From: Ectopseudomonas chengduensis
GTDB taxonomy: Bacteria; Pseudomonadota; Gammaproteobacteria; Pseudomonadales; Pseudomonadaceae
Assembly: GCF_900102635.1 (NCBI RefSeq)
Contig: NZ_FMZQ01000015.1
Span: 1-64,000 of the forward strand
Direction of reading: 5' to 3'
DNA length: 64,000 bases
In this document: positions 25,812 to 35,024 of the stretch, one piece after another
How the letters are laid out: each line of letters begins with the position of its first letter
How positions within the stretch are numbered: the stretch's first letter is position 1
Made by a program: the position numbers and the translations under genes
Notes under the pieces: generated by a model
What the model was told of the DNA's origin: nothing
Database searches by the model: none
What the model saw: only the letters and a program-made list of their open reading frames with translations

Positions 25812-28223
25812 TCAGACCGGCGCGGCGCCACCGGAAACCGTTGCCGGGCGGCACAGCACCCAGTCATGCAGCAGCACGCGCAACTCGTCGAATTTCACCG
25901 GTTTCGCCAGGTAGTCGCTCATGCCCGCAGCCAGACAGCGCTCGCGGTCGCCGCTGTGGCTGTGCGCGGTGATCGCCAGCACCGGCAGCTCGGCGCAGCC
26001 CGGTAGGGCGCGCAGTGCGCGGCAGGTGGCGAAGCCGTCCATCACCGGCATCTGGCAGTCGAGCAGCACCGCATCCACCGTCTCGCCGCGCAGCAACTCC
26101 AGCGCCTCGGCACCATTGTCGGCAGTGCGCACGCGGTAGCCGAGCTTGAGCAACATGCCGCGGGTTACCAGCTGGTTGATCGCATTGTCCTCGACGATCA
26201 GTACCGTGCATTGCTGCGCCTGGCGCTGCAGCGCGCCGCCCTGCGGCCGTGCCGGGCGAACATCGCTGACCTGAGGTTGCAGCGGCAGAGTCAGCGGCAC
26301 ATCGAGGCGAAACCGGCTGCCCTGCCCCGGCTGCGACTCGTGACTGAGCACGCCACCAAGCAGGTCGACCAGTTGCCTGCTGATCGCCAGGCCGATGCCC
26401 AGGCCGCCGTACTTGCGCGTCATCGAGCCATCGAGTTGATGGAAGCGCTGGTAAAGGTCGCCGTCGCCGGGCGCGAATCCGATCCCCGTATCGCTGACCA
26501 CCACACTCAACGGCAGGTTGCTGCCCACGCTACCGACGCGGCCGACCTGCAAGGTCACGCCGCCCTGGCTGGTGAACTTGATGGCGTTGTCCAGCAGATA
26601 GCCCAGCGCCTGCGCCAGCTTGGCCGCGTCCCCTTCCAGGGTGTCGGGCAGGTTGTCGTCCAGCTCCAGGGCGAACGTCAGCCCCTTGTCTTCGGCGCGC
26701 GCCGCATACTGGGCACGCAGACCATCGAACAGCCCGCGCAGGCTGAACGTCTCGCGCCGCGGATAGAGCTTGCCGGCTTGCAATTCGGTGAGCGCGAGGA
26801 TGTCGTTGACCATGCGCATCATGTCGCGCGCGGACGCTGCAGCGGTCTTCTGGTACTGCTCCAGTTCGATGTCCATCTTCACCGTCTGCATCAGCTCCAG
26901 CGAGCCGATCACCCCGTTCATCGGCGTACGCAGCTCATGGGTCACGGTGGCGAGGAATTCATCCTTGAAACGGTTGCTGTCGGCCAGTTCCTGGTTCAGC
27001 GTTTCGAGCTTGCGTCCGGCCTCCTGGAGAATGCGCGTGCGCTCTTCCTTCATCGCATTGATGCGGTCGGCCAGCGCCAACGACAGCAGGCCCACTTCCA
27101 GCGCCGAACCGATCTGGCTGGCGTACATGGTGAGAAAGACGTTGGGCAGGTAGCCCAGCACCATCAGCGTGTTGACGATGCCGCCGATGAGAAAGGCGGT
27201 CCAGGCGAAGATGAAGTAACGCGCCACGCGCATACCGCGCAGCCAGGCAAGCACCCCGGCAGCGAAGATCACCACGGTGAACAGCAGGGCCAGGTAGGTG
27301 GCCAGACGCAATGCCGTGGCATAACTGACGCTCAGCGCCAGGATCATCACAACGGCGCCGCAGGCCATCAGCAGCAGCAACAGGCGATCGACCCAGGGAC
27401 TGTGTTCGCCAGTGTGCAGGAAGCTGCGGGCGAACTGGCAGCCGAACAAGGCGGCCGAGCCGATCAGAAATGGCGTCGCGGCATTGGCCCACCAGGGGTT
27501 GTTGGGCCAGAAATACTCGATGCCGGCACCGTTGACCGAGACCTGATACAGGCCGAACGAGGCGATATAAAGGATGTAATAGAGGTAGCTGGTGTCGCGC
27601 ACGCTGAGGAAGATGAACAGGTTGTACACCAGCATCACCAGCAGCACGCCGTAGATGATGCCAAGCACGTAGATACGCGCGGGCTGCTCTTCCAGATAGG
27701 CGTTGGGCGCCCACAGGGTCAGCGGCGCCTGGATCGAACCCTGGCTTTCGAGGCGCAAATAGATGCGCTTGTTCTGGTTCGGCTCGAGGTTCAGCTCGAA
27801 CAGGTAATTGTGCTGGCGGATCTGGCGAGTGACGAAAGGCAACGAATCGCCAGTACGCTGAGCCAGGGCGAAGCCGCCGGCCTCGTCGGGGAGGTAGAGT
27901 TCAAGGTGATCGAGCGGCGGATAAGCCAGCTCCAGCAGCCAGTTGCGGTCCCCCTGCGCCTGGCGCGGCAGATAGTGCAGGTCCAGCCGCAGCCAGAATA
28001 CCGAGCGCGAATAGCCGGCGTTGAGCACGGGCTTGTCATGCAGACGGAAACTACCTTGCACGGCGGGCGAGGCGATGTCGTCGATGCTGGCATCGCCGCG
28101 CACGTCCTCGAACACGTACATGCTCTGGCCCAGAGGCAAAGTGCGCATATGTTCGTCGAAGGTAACGGCGCCCACGAGCGAGGAAAAAACGAGGCTCACG
28201 ATGAGCAGGAGCAGCCGGTACAT
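25812..28223 (-). CDS. ladS: Hybrid sensor kinase LadS (7TMR-DISM, kinase, receiver)
   Basis: An 803-residue hybrid kinase. After a signal peptide comes a periplasmic DISMED2-type domain (to ~180) and seven membrane segments (7TMR-DISM). These are followed by HisKA with the phospho-acceptor in TVTHELRTPMNGVIG, a HATPase domain (LDNAIKFTS, DTGIGF, GGLGIGLAIS) and a receiver domain (VEDNAINQ, LLDCQMPVMDG, lysine in YLAKPV). Length and layout match P. aeruginosa LadS (recalled as 795 residues), which feeds the GacS/GacA-RsmY/Z pathway and favours biofilm over acute virulence, and the flanking genes are the same. It has no Hpt domain. Confidence 0.88.
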   Translation of the reverse strand: MYRLLLLIVSLVFSSLVGAVTFDEHMRTLPLGQSMYVFEDVRGDASIDDIASPAVQGSFRLHDKPVLNAGYSRSVFWLRLDLHYLPRQAQGDRNWLLELAYPPLDHLELYLPDEAGGFALAQRTGDSLPFVTRQIRQHNYLFELNLEPNQNKRIYLRLESQGSIQAPLTLWAPNAYLEEQPARIYVLGIIYGVLLVMLVYNLFIFLSVRDTSYLYYILYIASFGLYQVSVNGAGIEYFWPNNPWWANAATPFLIGSAALFGCQFARSFLHTGEHSPWVDRLLLLLMACGAVVMILALSVSYATALRLATYLALLFTVVIFAAGVLAWLRGMRVARYFIFAWTAFLIGGIVNTLMVLGYLPNVFLTMYASQIGSALEVGLLSLALADRINAMKEERTRILQEAGRKLETLNQELADSNRFKDEFLATVTHELRTPMNGVIGSLELMQTVKMDIELEQYQKTAAASARDMMRMVNDILALTELQAGKLYPRRETFSLRGLFDGLRAQYAARAEDKGLTFALELDDNLPDTLEGDAAKLAQALGYLLDNAIKFTSQGGVTLQVGRVGSVGSNLPLSVVVSDTGIGFAPGDGDLYQRFHQLDGSMTRKYGGLGIGLAISRQLVDLLGGVLSHESQPGQGSRFRLDVPLTLPLQPQVSDVRPARPQGGALQRQAQQCTVLIVEDNAINQLVTRGMLLKLGYRVRTADNGAEALELLRGETVDAVLLDCQMPVMDGFATCRALRALPGCAELPVLAITAHSHSGDRERCLAAGMSDYLAKPVKFDELRVLLHDWVLCRPATVSGGAAPV

Positions 28224-28314
28224 ACGACTCCAAAACCCTGTCAGACAGCGCCCAGGCCCCCATTAGCCCATCAAATGGCGCCGTCACGCACGGCAGACTT
28301 ATATTCGAATCGCT

Positions 28315-29205
28315 CTACTCTAGGGACTGTTGGGTCGCTTTTCCAGATTCAGACGGCAGTTTAAGCAGCGCTTCACCTATGGCCTCGGCCAGATACTGCA
28401 GGGAAAACACGCCGCCATAGGTCCAGGTCGAGGGCATCGCGGCGAAGCGCTGCTCACGCACGAAAGGCATCGCCTGCCACAATGGCGAGGCGAACAACTG
28501 CGCCTCCTGGGCAAAGGGTTCGATATGCAGCACGACGCCCTCTTCGATGCGACCCAGCGCGGTGATCGGTACCTGAGTGATGCCCCAGGGGCTCGGCGCC
28601 AGGTCCATCGCAGGCTGAAGGCCGAGCAGCGCCAGCGCATGTTGCGGCATGGAGTTGGGGCCGTTGATGAAGGCGGCCGTCGGCGACGAGAGGCGTATCA
28701 CCGTGACGGCCGGCAGACGCTGCCCGTAATGAGCCCGCAGCCGCTCGCGCCATTGCGCCAGCTCGGCGTCCATCGCCTGCAGGCGTTGCCTGGCCAATGC
28801 CTCGCGTCTCAGCGCACGCGCCAGGTCGAGAAACGCCTCGCGCTGCACCTGCAGATTGTCGTGCTGCTGGCTGAAGCCTTGGTACACCTGAACCGGCGCA
28901 ATACGCTCTAGCAACGGGCGGATGTCTTCCAGCAAAGGCGGGATGACGATCAACTCAGGCTGCAACTCGGCCAGCAATTCGAGATTGGGCTCCAGGCGCG
29001 AACCGCTCGATGGCACGCCTGCGGGCAGCGTCGGCCGCACCACCCAGGCTCGGTAATCCCCGGCATCGGCGACGGTCAGCGGCGTCACGTCGAGCATCAG
29101 CAGATGCTCGGTGGCCTCCCAGCTCAGCGCGGCCACCCGTGGCGCATCACTCGCCCAGACAGGCGTCAGCCAAAGCAGTAGAACGCCGAGTAAGCAACGC
29201 TTCAA
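28315..29205 (-). CDS. Periplasmic ferric-siderophore binding protein (FhuD/BtuF type)
   Basis: A 296-residue substrate-binding protein. The signal peptide is KRCLLGVLLLWLTPVWAS, so the start is placed at TTG 29205 just inside the edge of a MITE-like insertion. The open frame continues upstream through the MITE into the permease gene in another frame, and that part is not conserved. Binding-protein features are ELLAELQPELIVIPPLLEDIRPLLERIAPVQVYQG and SPWGITQVP; the first is cited as a region, about residues 75-110. It should hand a ferric siderophore, probably hydroxamate or carboxylate, to the fused permease. It is the last gene of the operon. Confidence 0.8.
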   Translation of the reverse strand: MKRCLLGVLLLWLTPVWASDAPRVAALSWEATEHLLMLDVTPLTVADAGDYRAWVVRPTLPAGVPSSGSRLEPNLELLAELQPELIVIPPLLEDIRPLLERIAPVQVYQGFSQQHDNLQVQREAFLDLARALRREALARQRLQAMDAELAQWRERLRAHYGQRLPAVTVIRLSSPTAAFINGPNSMPQHALALLGLQPAMDLAPSPWGITQVPITALGRIEEGVVLHIEPFAQEAQLFASPLWQAMPFVREQRFAAMPSTWTYGGVFSLQYLAEAIGEALLKLPSESGKATQQSLE

Positions 29206-29346
29206 GGGCGTCTCTAAAAACGTTGACGAGGCCGTCAGCGCAAGGCGAAAACAGGCGAAAAAGCGCAGTTTAAGGATTGTAAATGAGCATTTTGAGACGG
29301 TTTTTAACGCAGCGATGACAACGCAGGTAGTTTTTAGAGGTGCCCT
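29205..29346. mobile_element. MITE-like insertion between permease and binding-protein genes
   Basis: A ~140 bp non-coding element with near-matching inverted ends: GGGCGTCTCTAAAAAC at 29206-29221 and GTTTTTAGAGGTGCCC at 29330-29345 (14 of 16 match). The flanks share CA or TCA (29202-29204 and 29346-29348), a possible 2-3 bp target duplication. The internal text (CAAGGCGAAAACAGGCGAAA) is familiar from Pseudomonas genomes. No transposase is encoded, so it would need a helper in trans. Confidence 0.7.
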
Positions 29347-31322
29347 CACGCCAACCTCCCACGAATCAGCAGGTAGACGAAATAGCTGCCACACAACACC
29401 GAGGCGACAATGCCCACCGGAATCTGCAACGGGAAGATCAGGGTGCGGCCGACCCAGTCCGCCAGCAGCATCAGCACCGCGCCCAACGAGGCCGCCAGCA
29501 GCAGCTGCGGCAGCACCCGGCGCGCGCCGAGCATCACCGCGATATGCGGGGCCAAAAGCCCCAGAAACGCCACTGGCCCGAGCAGGCTGGTGACCAGCGC
29601 ACAGAGCAGCGCCACCAGCACCAGCAGCGCCAGGCGCAGTCGCGGCACGTCGAGGCCGCGGCTGGCGGCCACCCCATCGCCGATGCCGATCAGCGTCAGC
29701 GCACGCTGGAACAGCAATGCCAGAGCGCCGAACAGCAGCACGCCAACCGTCAGCCACAATGCCTGTGCCGGTGTGGCGCGGTAGGTGGAGCCGGCCAGCC
29801 AGCCGAGCAACGCGAACGAGTCACCCGTGCCCTTGGCCAGCACGAACTGCAAGGCGGCGTTGAGCAGCGCGCCGAGGGAAATCCCCAGCAGCGCCATCAG
29901 CGCTGGTGAGTAGTGATGACGCCGGCCCAGCAGCATCAACACCGCCAGCACCGCCAGACTGCCGACGAAGGCAGCCAGCGGCGCGACCGCGCCGAACACC
30001 GCGCCACCGAAGATGATCAGCGCCAGCATCACCGCCAGCGTGGCACCCGCGGATAGACCGAGAATATCCGGGCTGGCCAGCGGGTTACGCAGCAGGCGCT
30101 GCAGCAGCAGACCGGAAATCGCCAAACCGGCGCCGGCAGAAGCGGCGGTGAGCACACGCGGCCAGCGTAGCGACCAGACCAGCGCCGACGGCCACTGCAG
30201 GTGCCAACCATCGACACCGCGGGCCAGCCCGAGCGCCACGGTCAGCGCCAGCACGGCGAGAAGCGCCACCCACAGCGCACTGCGCCAGCCGAAACGCTCG
30301 GCACCGCGCGGCAGCTGCAGGCCGCGCGGGTCTTCCGCCGCCAGGTGTCGGCGCGCCAGCCACAACAACACTGGCGCACCGATCAACGCCGCCGTCGCGC
30401 CACTGGGCACCAGTTGGCCGCTGACACGATTGGCCAGCAGCGCCAGGGCGTCGGTACCAAGCAACAGCAAGGCACCGAGCAACGCGCTGTAGAACAGTTC
30501 ATCACGCGCCGTGCGGGCGCCAAGCATCTTCGCCAGATTCGGCGTGAGCAGGCCGATGAAACCGATCAGGCCGACCGCCGTGATCGACACCGAACATAGC
30601 CACAGCGCCGCCAGAAACAGCACCAGCATCACCGGCCACAGCGCCAGGCCACGGCCCTGAGCAGCATCGCCGCCAAGCTGCAGCAAGCTCAACGGCCGCG
30701 GCGCCAGGATCAGCACTGGCACTGCCAGCAACAGCTTGGGCCACAGCCACTGCACCCAGTGCCAGTCGATCTGCGCCAGATCACCCGCGCCCCAGACGAA
30801 CAACCCCTGGGTGTACTGGTTGTTGATCAGCACCAGCCCGGCAGCCAGCGCGCCGAGCAACAGGTTCATGGCCATGCCGCCCAGCACCAGCGGCAGCCCG
30901 ACAATGCCACTGCGCCCGGCAATCAGCAGCACCAGACCGACCGCCAGCAGTGCGCCGAGCAGTGCCGCCCAGTGTCCGTGGCTGGCCGCGAAGGTCGGCA
31001 CCAGCAAAGTGGCCAGCACCAGCCCGAGCCAGGCCCCGGACGAGGCGCCGATGGTCATGGGCGACACCAGGCGATTCTGCGTGATCTGCTGTAGCAGGCT
31101 GCCGGACAGTCCCAGCGCAGCGCCCGTGAGCAGCGCCATGCTCAGCCTGGGTAGAGCTGACAGTTGCAGCTGCAGAAACTCGAAACTGTGTTCGGCAGAA
31201 GCCAGCATCGCCCACAGCTCGAACGGATCAAGATCGGCCGCCAGCCACAGGTGCAGGAGTGCCAGGGGCAGCAGCGCGAGCAGCGTCAGAAGGTGGCGTG
31301 AGGGCGCCGAAACTGCCGCCAT
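29346..31322 (-). CDS. fhuB: Fused double permease of a ferric-siderophore ABC transporter (FhuB-like)
   Basis: A 658-residue protein made of two FecCD-type permease halves in tandem, as in FhuB (about 660 residues). Each half has some ten membrane segments. The first carries SPMTIGASSGAWLGLVLA, the second SPDILGLSAGATLAVMLA, matching the two coupling-region repeats, and later GLLTPNLAKMLG and GLLAPHIAVMLG. It lies 2 bp behind the ATPase gene. Its stop is at the edge of the MITE. It forms the inner-membrane channel for ferric siderophores. Confidence 0.9.
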   Translation of the reverse strand: MAAVSAPSRHLLTLLALLPLALLHLWLAADLDPFELWAMLASAEHSFEFLQLQLSALPRLSMALLTGAALGLSGSLLQQITQNRLVSPMTIGASSGAWLGLVLATLLVPTFAASHGHWAALLGALLAVGLVLLIAGRSGIVGLPLVLGGMAMNLLLGALAAGLVLINNQYTQGLFVWGAGDLAQIDWHWVQWLWPKLLLAVPVLILAPRPLSLLQLGGDAAQGRGLALWPVMLVLFLAALWLCSVSITAVGLIGFIGLLTPNLAKMLGARTARDELFYSALLGALLLLGTDALALLANRVSGQLVPSGATAALIGAPVLLWLARRHLAAEDPRGLQLPRGAERFGWRSALWVALLAVLALTVALGLARGVDGWHLQWPSALVWSLRWPRVLTAASAGAGLAISGLLLQRLLRNPLASPDILGLSAGATLAVMLALIIFGGAVFGAVAPLAAFVGSLAVLAVLMLLGRRHHYSPALMALLGISLGALLNAALQFVLAKGTGDSFALLGWLAGSTYRATPAQALWLTVGVLLFGALALLFQRALTLIGIGDGVAASRGLDVPRLRLALLVLVALLCALVTSLLGPVAFLGLLAPHIAVMLGARRVLPQLLLAASLGAVLMLLADWVGRTLIFPLQIPVGIVASVLCGSYFVYLLIRGRLA

Positions 31323-31324
31323 GC

Positions 31325-32092
31325 TCAGGCCACCACGGCAATCTTGCGGGCGCTGCCGGGCTGTTCGATCAGTTCGATATCGATGTCGTAGAGCTGGCTG
31401 AGCAACGGCCCGCTGAGCAACTCGTCCGGGCTGCCGTCAAAGAAGATGCGCCCCTGTTTGAGGGCGATCACCCGGTCGGCATGCCGCGCGGTGAGGTTGA
31501 TGTCGTGGAGGATGGCAACGATGCCGCGCCCACTGTCGCGATTGAGCTGGCGCAGCAGGCCCATCAATTCGTACTGATGCGCCAGATCCAGCGCCGAGGT
31601 TGGCTCGTCGAGCAAAAGCAGCGGCGATTGCTGGGCCAGCAGCATGGCGATCCAGGCGCGCTGGCGCTCGCCTCCGGACAGGCTGTCGGCCAGGTGATCG
31701 GCGTAATGGGCGACATCGGTCTGCGCCAGCGCCTGATCGACGGCTGCATGGTCCTCGGCGCGCCAGCGGCCGAGCAGCCCGCGCCAGGGGAAGCGCCCCA
31801 GATGCACCAGTTCGCGCACGGTCAGGCCAGCGACATCGGGCAGGTGCTGTGGCAGGAAGGCCACGCGCTGGGCAAAGTCACGGGCAGAAAAACCGGCCAG
31901 GGTACGCCCGTCCAGCTGCAGCGAACCTCGGGTCGGCTGCAGCTGCCGCGCCAGCAGGTTCATCAGGGTCGACTTGCCCGAGCCGTTGTGGCCGAGGATC
32001 ACGGTGAAGCGATCACCTTCGAGGTGCAGTTCGTCCAGCGCCAGCGTCACCCGCTCGCCGCGGCGTACTTCGATATCACGCAACATCAACAT
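31325..32092 (-). CDS. fhuC: ATPase subunit of the ferric-siderophore transporter (FhuC-like)
   Basis: A 255-residue ABC ATPase with Walker A (GHNGSGKST), Q-loop (FLPQHLPDV), signature (LSGGERQR), Walker B (LLLLDEPTSALD) and the switch histidine (ILHDINLT). The sequence is close in style to FhuC/FecE. The start codon overlaps the end of the FhuF-like gene and the stop is 2 bp before the permease, so the three genes are tightly coupled. It powers uptake through the fused permease. Confidence 0.9.
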   Translation of the reverse strand: MLMLRDIEVRRGERVTLALDELHLEGDRFTVILGHNGSGKSTLMNLLARQLQPTRGSLQLDGRTLAGFSARDFAQRVAFLPQHLPDVAGLTVRELVHLGRFPWRGLLGRWRAEDHAAVDQALAQTDVAHYADHLADSLSGGERQRAWIAMLLAQQSPLLLLDEPTSALDLAHQYELMGLLRQLNRDSGRGIVAILHDINLTARHADRVIALKQGRIFFDGSPDELLSGPLLSQLYDIDIELIEQPGSARKIAVVA

Positions 32093-32832
32093 GCCAGGGC
32101 CAGCTCCTCGCGCAGGCGCAGCAGGCGCTCGTCACGCCGTAGCTTCGGGCAGGTGCTGCACAGCTCGCCATCGCAACGCCGAAAATGCTGACAGCAGGCC
32201 TTGCGCTCCAGGGTCAGGCAGTCGCGGCCATCGTCCAGCCGCACCTCCAGCAGGTCGCTGCCACCACGCAAGTCCAATGCCTCCAGCCAGCGTGCCGCCA
32301 GCGCGCGCAGTTGCTGGTTGTCCAGAGTCAGCTGGCGCTGCACCAGCAACAAGGCGGCCAGCACGTAATCGGCCGCCAGGCGCTGGGCCAGCTTGCCGTG
32401 GATGCTTTGTACCTGGCAGAACTCGGCGTGCTGGCGGCGCAGCAGTTGCTCGAGCTGGCTGGCAGCCAGGCCGATCAGCTGATCTTCCGTAGCCTGCTGC
32501 GGGCAGTGCTCGGGCAGACAGAAACCCGACACCACGCCGCCCTGCACCGCCTGCCCCAGGCTCCCCAGACAGGGCACGCGCTGCGCCAGGTGTACGCCGA
32601 GCAAGGTCAGGTAGATGGGCTGCCAGACCAGGTAGGTCCAGCTGCGCACCGTCCAGTAATGCGGTCCGGCCTCGGGATGAGCCTGCTGCCAGTGCTGATA
32701 GAGCGCGGCAATACGCCGGTCGTTGCCCTCGCTACCGCACACCAGCAGATCGGCACCGGGCACACCGATACGCCCCTGCAGCCCAGGCAGGCTGCGGGCA
32801 ATCACATCGAGCAGGTGGTGAATATCGTGCAT
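32086..32832 (-). CDS. fhuF: FhuF-like siderophore-iron reductase (2Fe-2S)
   Basis: About 248 residues from ATG 32832; a TTG at 32859 would add nine residues. The C-terminus has CCQHFRRCDGELCSTC, exactly the C-C-x10-C-x2-C pattern that holds the unusual [2Fe-2S] cluster of FhuF. The middle matches the IucA/IucC-type FhuF domain only loosely. In the cytoplasm it would reduce ferric siderophore so that iron is released after import. It opens the FhuF-FhuC-FhuB-FhuD unit, with a possible Fur site just upstream. Confidence 0.85.
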   Translation of the reverse strand: MHDIHHLLDVIARSLPGLQGRIGVPGADLLVCGSEGNDRRIAALYQHWQQAHPEAGPHYWTVRSWTYLVWQPIYLTLLGVHLAQRVPCLGSLGQAVQGGVVSGFCLPEHCPQQATEDQLIGLAASQLEQLLRRQHAEFCQVQSIHGKLAQRLAADYVLAALLLVQRQLTLDNQQLRALAARWLEALDLRGGSDLLEVRLDDGRDCLTLERKACCQHFRRCDGELCSTCPKLRRDERLLRLREELALAC

Positions 32833-32894
32833 CGCGGCGAACCCGGATGATGGAAGCAATGCGAAGAGCGAATTTAATCATCGATACGCATCTG

Positions 32895-32913
32895 CATCAA
32901 ATTATCATTCGCC
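32895..32913 (-). promoter_or_regulatory. Possible Fur box before the FhuF-like gene
   Basis: On the minus strand GCGAATGATAATTTGATGC matches the 19-bp Fur consensus at 11 positions, including a perfect AATGATAAT core. It lies about 65 bp before the fhuF-like start, in the only sizeable gap of this iron cluster. Confidence 0.4.
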
Positions 32914-32922
32914 ACTCAAGAC

Positions 32923-34092
32923 TCAAGCCACCTTGGGCTTGCGCACCAGCATCGGGAACAACGCGGCGGTCAGCAGCAGCCCGGCAGCACCGACCCAGAA
33001 CGGCATGGCCTGACCGTAGTGGCTGACCAGCAAGCCCGCGCCGTAGGCCGAGCCCATGTTGCCCAGGCACTGGAAGATATTGATCTTGCTGAAGTCCACC
33101 GCGTAGTGCTCCGGCGAGCTGAGCTCGAACAGCAAGGCATCGAGGCGCACGGTGACCTGATACAGCGCCCAGCCAAACAGCACGCGGCCGAGCAGGATCA
33201 GCCACTGATCGCCGAAGCCCTGGATGAAGGTGGCCGCCGCGCCCAGCAGCAGACCGGCGAGAATGCCGTCACGGGTGTTGCCCTGCTTGGTCGCGCGGCG
33301 CCCCCACCACAGCGCCAACACGGCCACGGCGCCAGGCAACGCATAGACGAAGCCGGCGGCCATCTCGCTGTTCCAGTGCGCCACCTGCTGCCAGTAGACG
33401 GCAAAGAACGGCCGGGTGACGTAACCGACGAAGTAGAACAGCAGCATCACCAGGCACAGGCGGTAGATCGCCGGCAGACTGCGCGCCTCGTTCTTCACCG
33501 GTGCCTCGTCGCTCGCCGGCTGCTCGCCCGGCGCCGGCAGGTAGCCACGCACCAGATGCATGCAGATGGCCATCTGGATGAAGTCGCCGGCGGCCATCAC
33601 CAGAAACACATCGCCAATGTTCATGATCTGCAGAATCAGGCCGCCCAGCGCAGCGCCGAGAATGGCGCCGAAGTGCACTACCACCGACAGGGTGCCGATG
33701 GTCTGGGTGTGGTTGTCCTGCTGCTGCAGGCTCATCACGTAGGGGTACATCAGCAGGTAGCTGCCCTTGAACACCACCATCAGCAACGACACCACCCAGA
33801 ACAGCGGCAGCGAGTCGATGAAATAGCAGGCGGCGGTCAGGCTGCCGGCCATCAGTTGCGCGCTGATCAGGATGCGCACCGGGTGCACGCGCTTGGCCAG
33901 ACGCGCCCAGAGCGGGAACACCGCCATCACCACCAGGCTGACCACCGCCAGATACAGGCCGACATGCTGCTCCGGCGGATTGTCGAAACGCTCGGCGAAA
34001 TACTGCGGATAAAAAGGAATGATCAGGTTATCGGTGATCACCGCCAGGGCGGTCATCATGATCAGGCAGGTACGCAGCGTCATCGGAGGCAT
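32923..34092 (-). CDS. MFS transporter, probably siderophore-related
   Basis: A 389-residue major facilitator with about twelve membrane segments. ARLAKRVHPVRILI fits the loop 2-3 motif and GFVYALPGAVAVLALWWGRR the second-half equivalent. It starts at ATG 34092, or nine bases later at 34083. It is the first gene on the strand that runs into the FhuF and ABC genes, so it likely moves a siderophore: either export of the free form or import of the ferric form. No siderophore synthetase is in the window, so the direction cannot be fixed. Confidence 0.75.
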   Translation of the reverse strand: MPPMTLRTCLIMMTALAVITDNLIIPFYPQYFAERFDNPPEQHVGLYLAVVSLVVMAVFPLWARLAKRVHPVRILISAQLMAGSLTAACYFIDSLPLFWVVSLLMVVFKGSYLLMYPYVMSLQQQDNHTQTIGTLSVVVHFGAILGAALGGLILQIMNIGDVFLVMAAGDFIQMAICMHLVRGYLPAPGEQPASDEAPVKNEARSLPAIYRLCLVMLLFYFVGYVTRPFFAVYWQQVAHWNSEMAAGFVYALPGAVAVLALWWGRRATKQGNTRDGILAGLLLGAAATFIQGFGDQWLILLGRVLFGWALYQVTVRLDALLFELSSPEHYAVDFSKINIFQCLGNMGSAYGAGLLVSHYGQAMPFWVGAAGLLLTAALFPMLVRKPKVA

Positions 34093-34226
34093 TCGGGCAA
34101 GGCGGCAGGGCCGCGCATGATGCCATTTCCAGACTGGCTAACGCCAATACGCACGAGAATCAGAAAGGCTAACGACCGGCATGGCGTGCAGCGACTTGAG
34201 GCTTGTTAGTGATAAGCTCGCGCACC

Positions 34227-35024
34227 ATGAAAACGCCAAACTTCCGCCCCGTAGTGCTGTGCATGTCCGGTCACGACCCCAGTGGTGGTGCTGGTCTGCA
34301 GGCCGATATCGAAGCCCTGCTGGCCCAAGGCTGCCACGCCGCACCGACGGTGACTGCCTTGACCGTGCAGGATACCGTCAACGTCTCCGACTTCCGCGTG
34401 CTCGACCGCGACTGGGTGCTGGCCCAGGCCCGCGCGGTGATCGCCGATATGCCGGTGGCCGCCGTCAAACTGGGCATGCTCGGCTCGGTGGACATGGTCG
34501 ACACCGTACTCGAGGTGATGAGCCAGCTGCCGGGCGTGCCACTGGTCTGTGATCCGGTGCTGCGCGCCGGTGGTGGCGGCTCGCTGGGCAAGGATGACGT
34601 CGGCTATGCCATGCGCGAGCGTCTGTTCGCCGTGTCCACCATTGCCACACCGAACCTGCCGGAAGCGCGCATCCTCGCCGAACTGCCGGAAGGCAGCGCC
34701 GACGAATGCGCCGAGAAACTGCTTCCCTTCATCGAGCACCTGCTGATCACCGGCGGCCACGGCGACGAAGCCGAAGTGCACAACCGCCTGTACTGCCGTG
34801 ACGGCAGCCGCCACACCTTCACCTGCGCGCGCCTGCCCGGCAGCTACCATGGCTCCGGCTGCACCCTGGCCAGTACCCTGGCTGGTCGCCTGGCGCTGGG
34901 CGAGGAACTGGTCAGCGCCGTGAAGAGCGCCCTGGATTACACCTGGCGCACCCTGCGCGACGCCGAACAACCGGGCCACGGTCAGTACGTGCCGCGCCGT
35001 CTGCCGCTGGACTTCGCCCAATGA
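34227..35024 (+). CDS. thiD: Hydroxymethylpyrimidine (phosphate) kinase
   Basis: A 265-residue ribokinase-fold enzyme starting at ATG 34227; an upstream in-frame start at 34203 is not conserved. It phosphorylates HMP and HMP-P in thiamine synthesis. Motifs are CMSGHDPSGGAGLQADI near the N-terminus and GSYHGSGCTLASTLAGRLA with the anion hole and catalytic cysteine/aspartate region. It overlaps thiE by ATGA. No TPP riboswitch is visible upstream (34093-34226). The order thiD-thiE-hemL is conserved in pseudomonads. Confidence 0.93.
   Translation: MKTPNFRPVVLCMSGHDPSGGAGLQADIEALLAQGCHAAPTVTALTVQDTVNVSDFRVLDRDWVLAQARAVIADMPVAAVKLGMLGSVDMVDTVLEVMSQLPGVPLVCDPVLRAGGGGSLGKDDVGYAMRERLFAVSTIATPNLPEARILAELPEGSADECAEKLLPFIEHLLITGGHGDEAEVHNRLYCRDGSRHTFTCARLPGSYHGSGCTLASTLAGRLALGEELVSAVKSALDYTWRTLRDAEQPGHGQYVPRRLPLDFAQ

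Noticed and set aside
25636..25914. Plus-strand frame beginning at the mirrored ATG of the TetR palindrome
   Set aside because: The ATG exists only because the palindrome copies the tetR start. The frame runs through a REP pair and has no protein-like features.
29206..29757. N-terminal extension of the siderophore-binding protein to 480 residues
   Set aside because: The frame merely stays open through the MITE and the permease gene. The signal peptide starts at KRCLLG, so the protein begins at 29205.
34093..34226. TPP riboswitch before thiD
   Set aside because: No CTGAGA or ACCTGATC-type thi-box is present on the plus strand.
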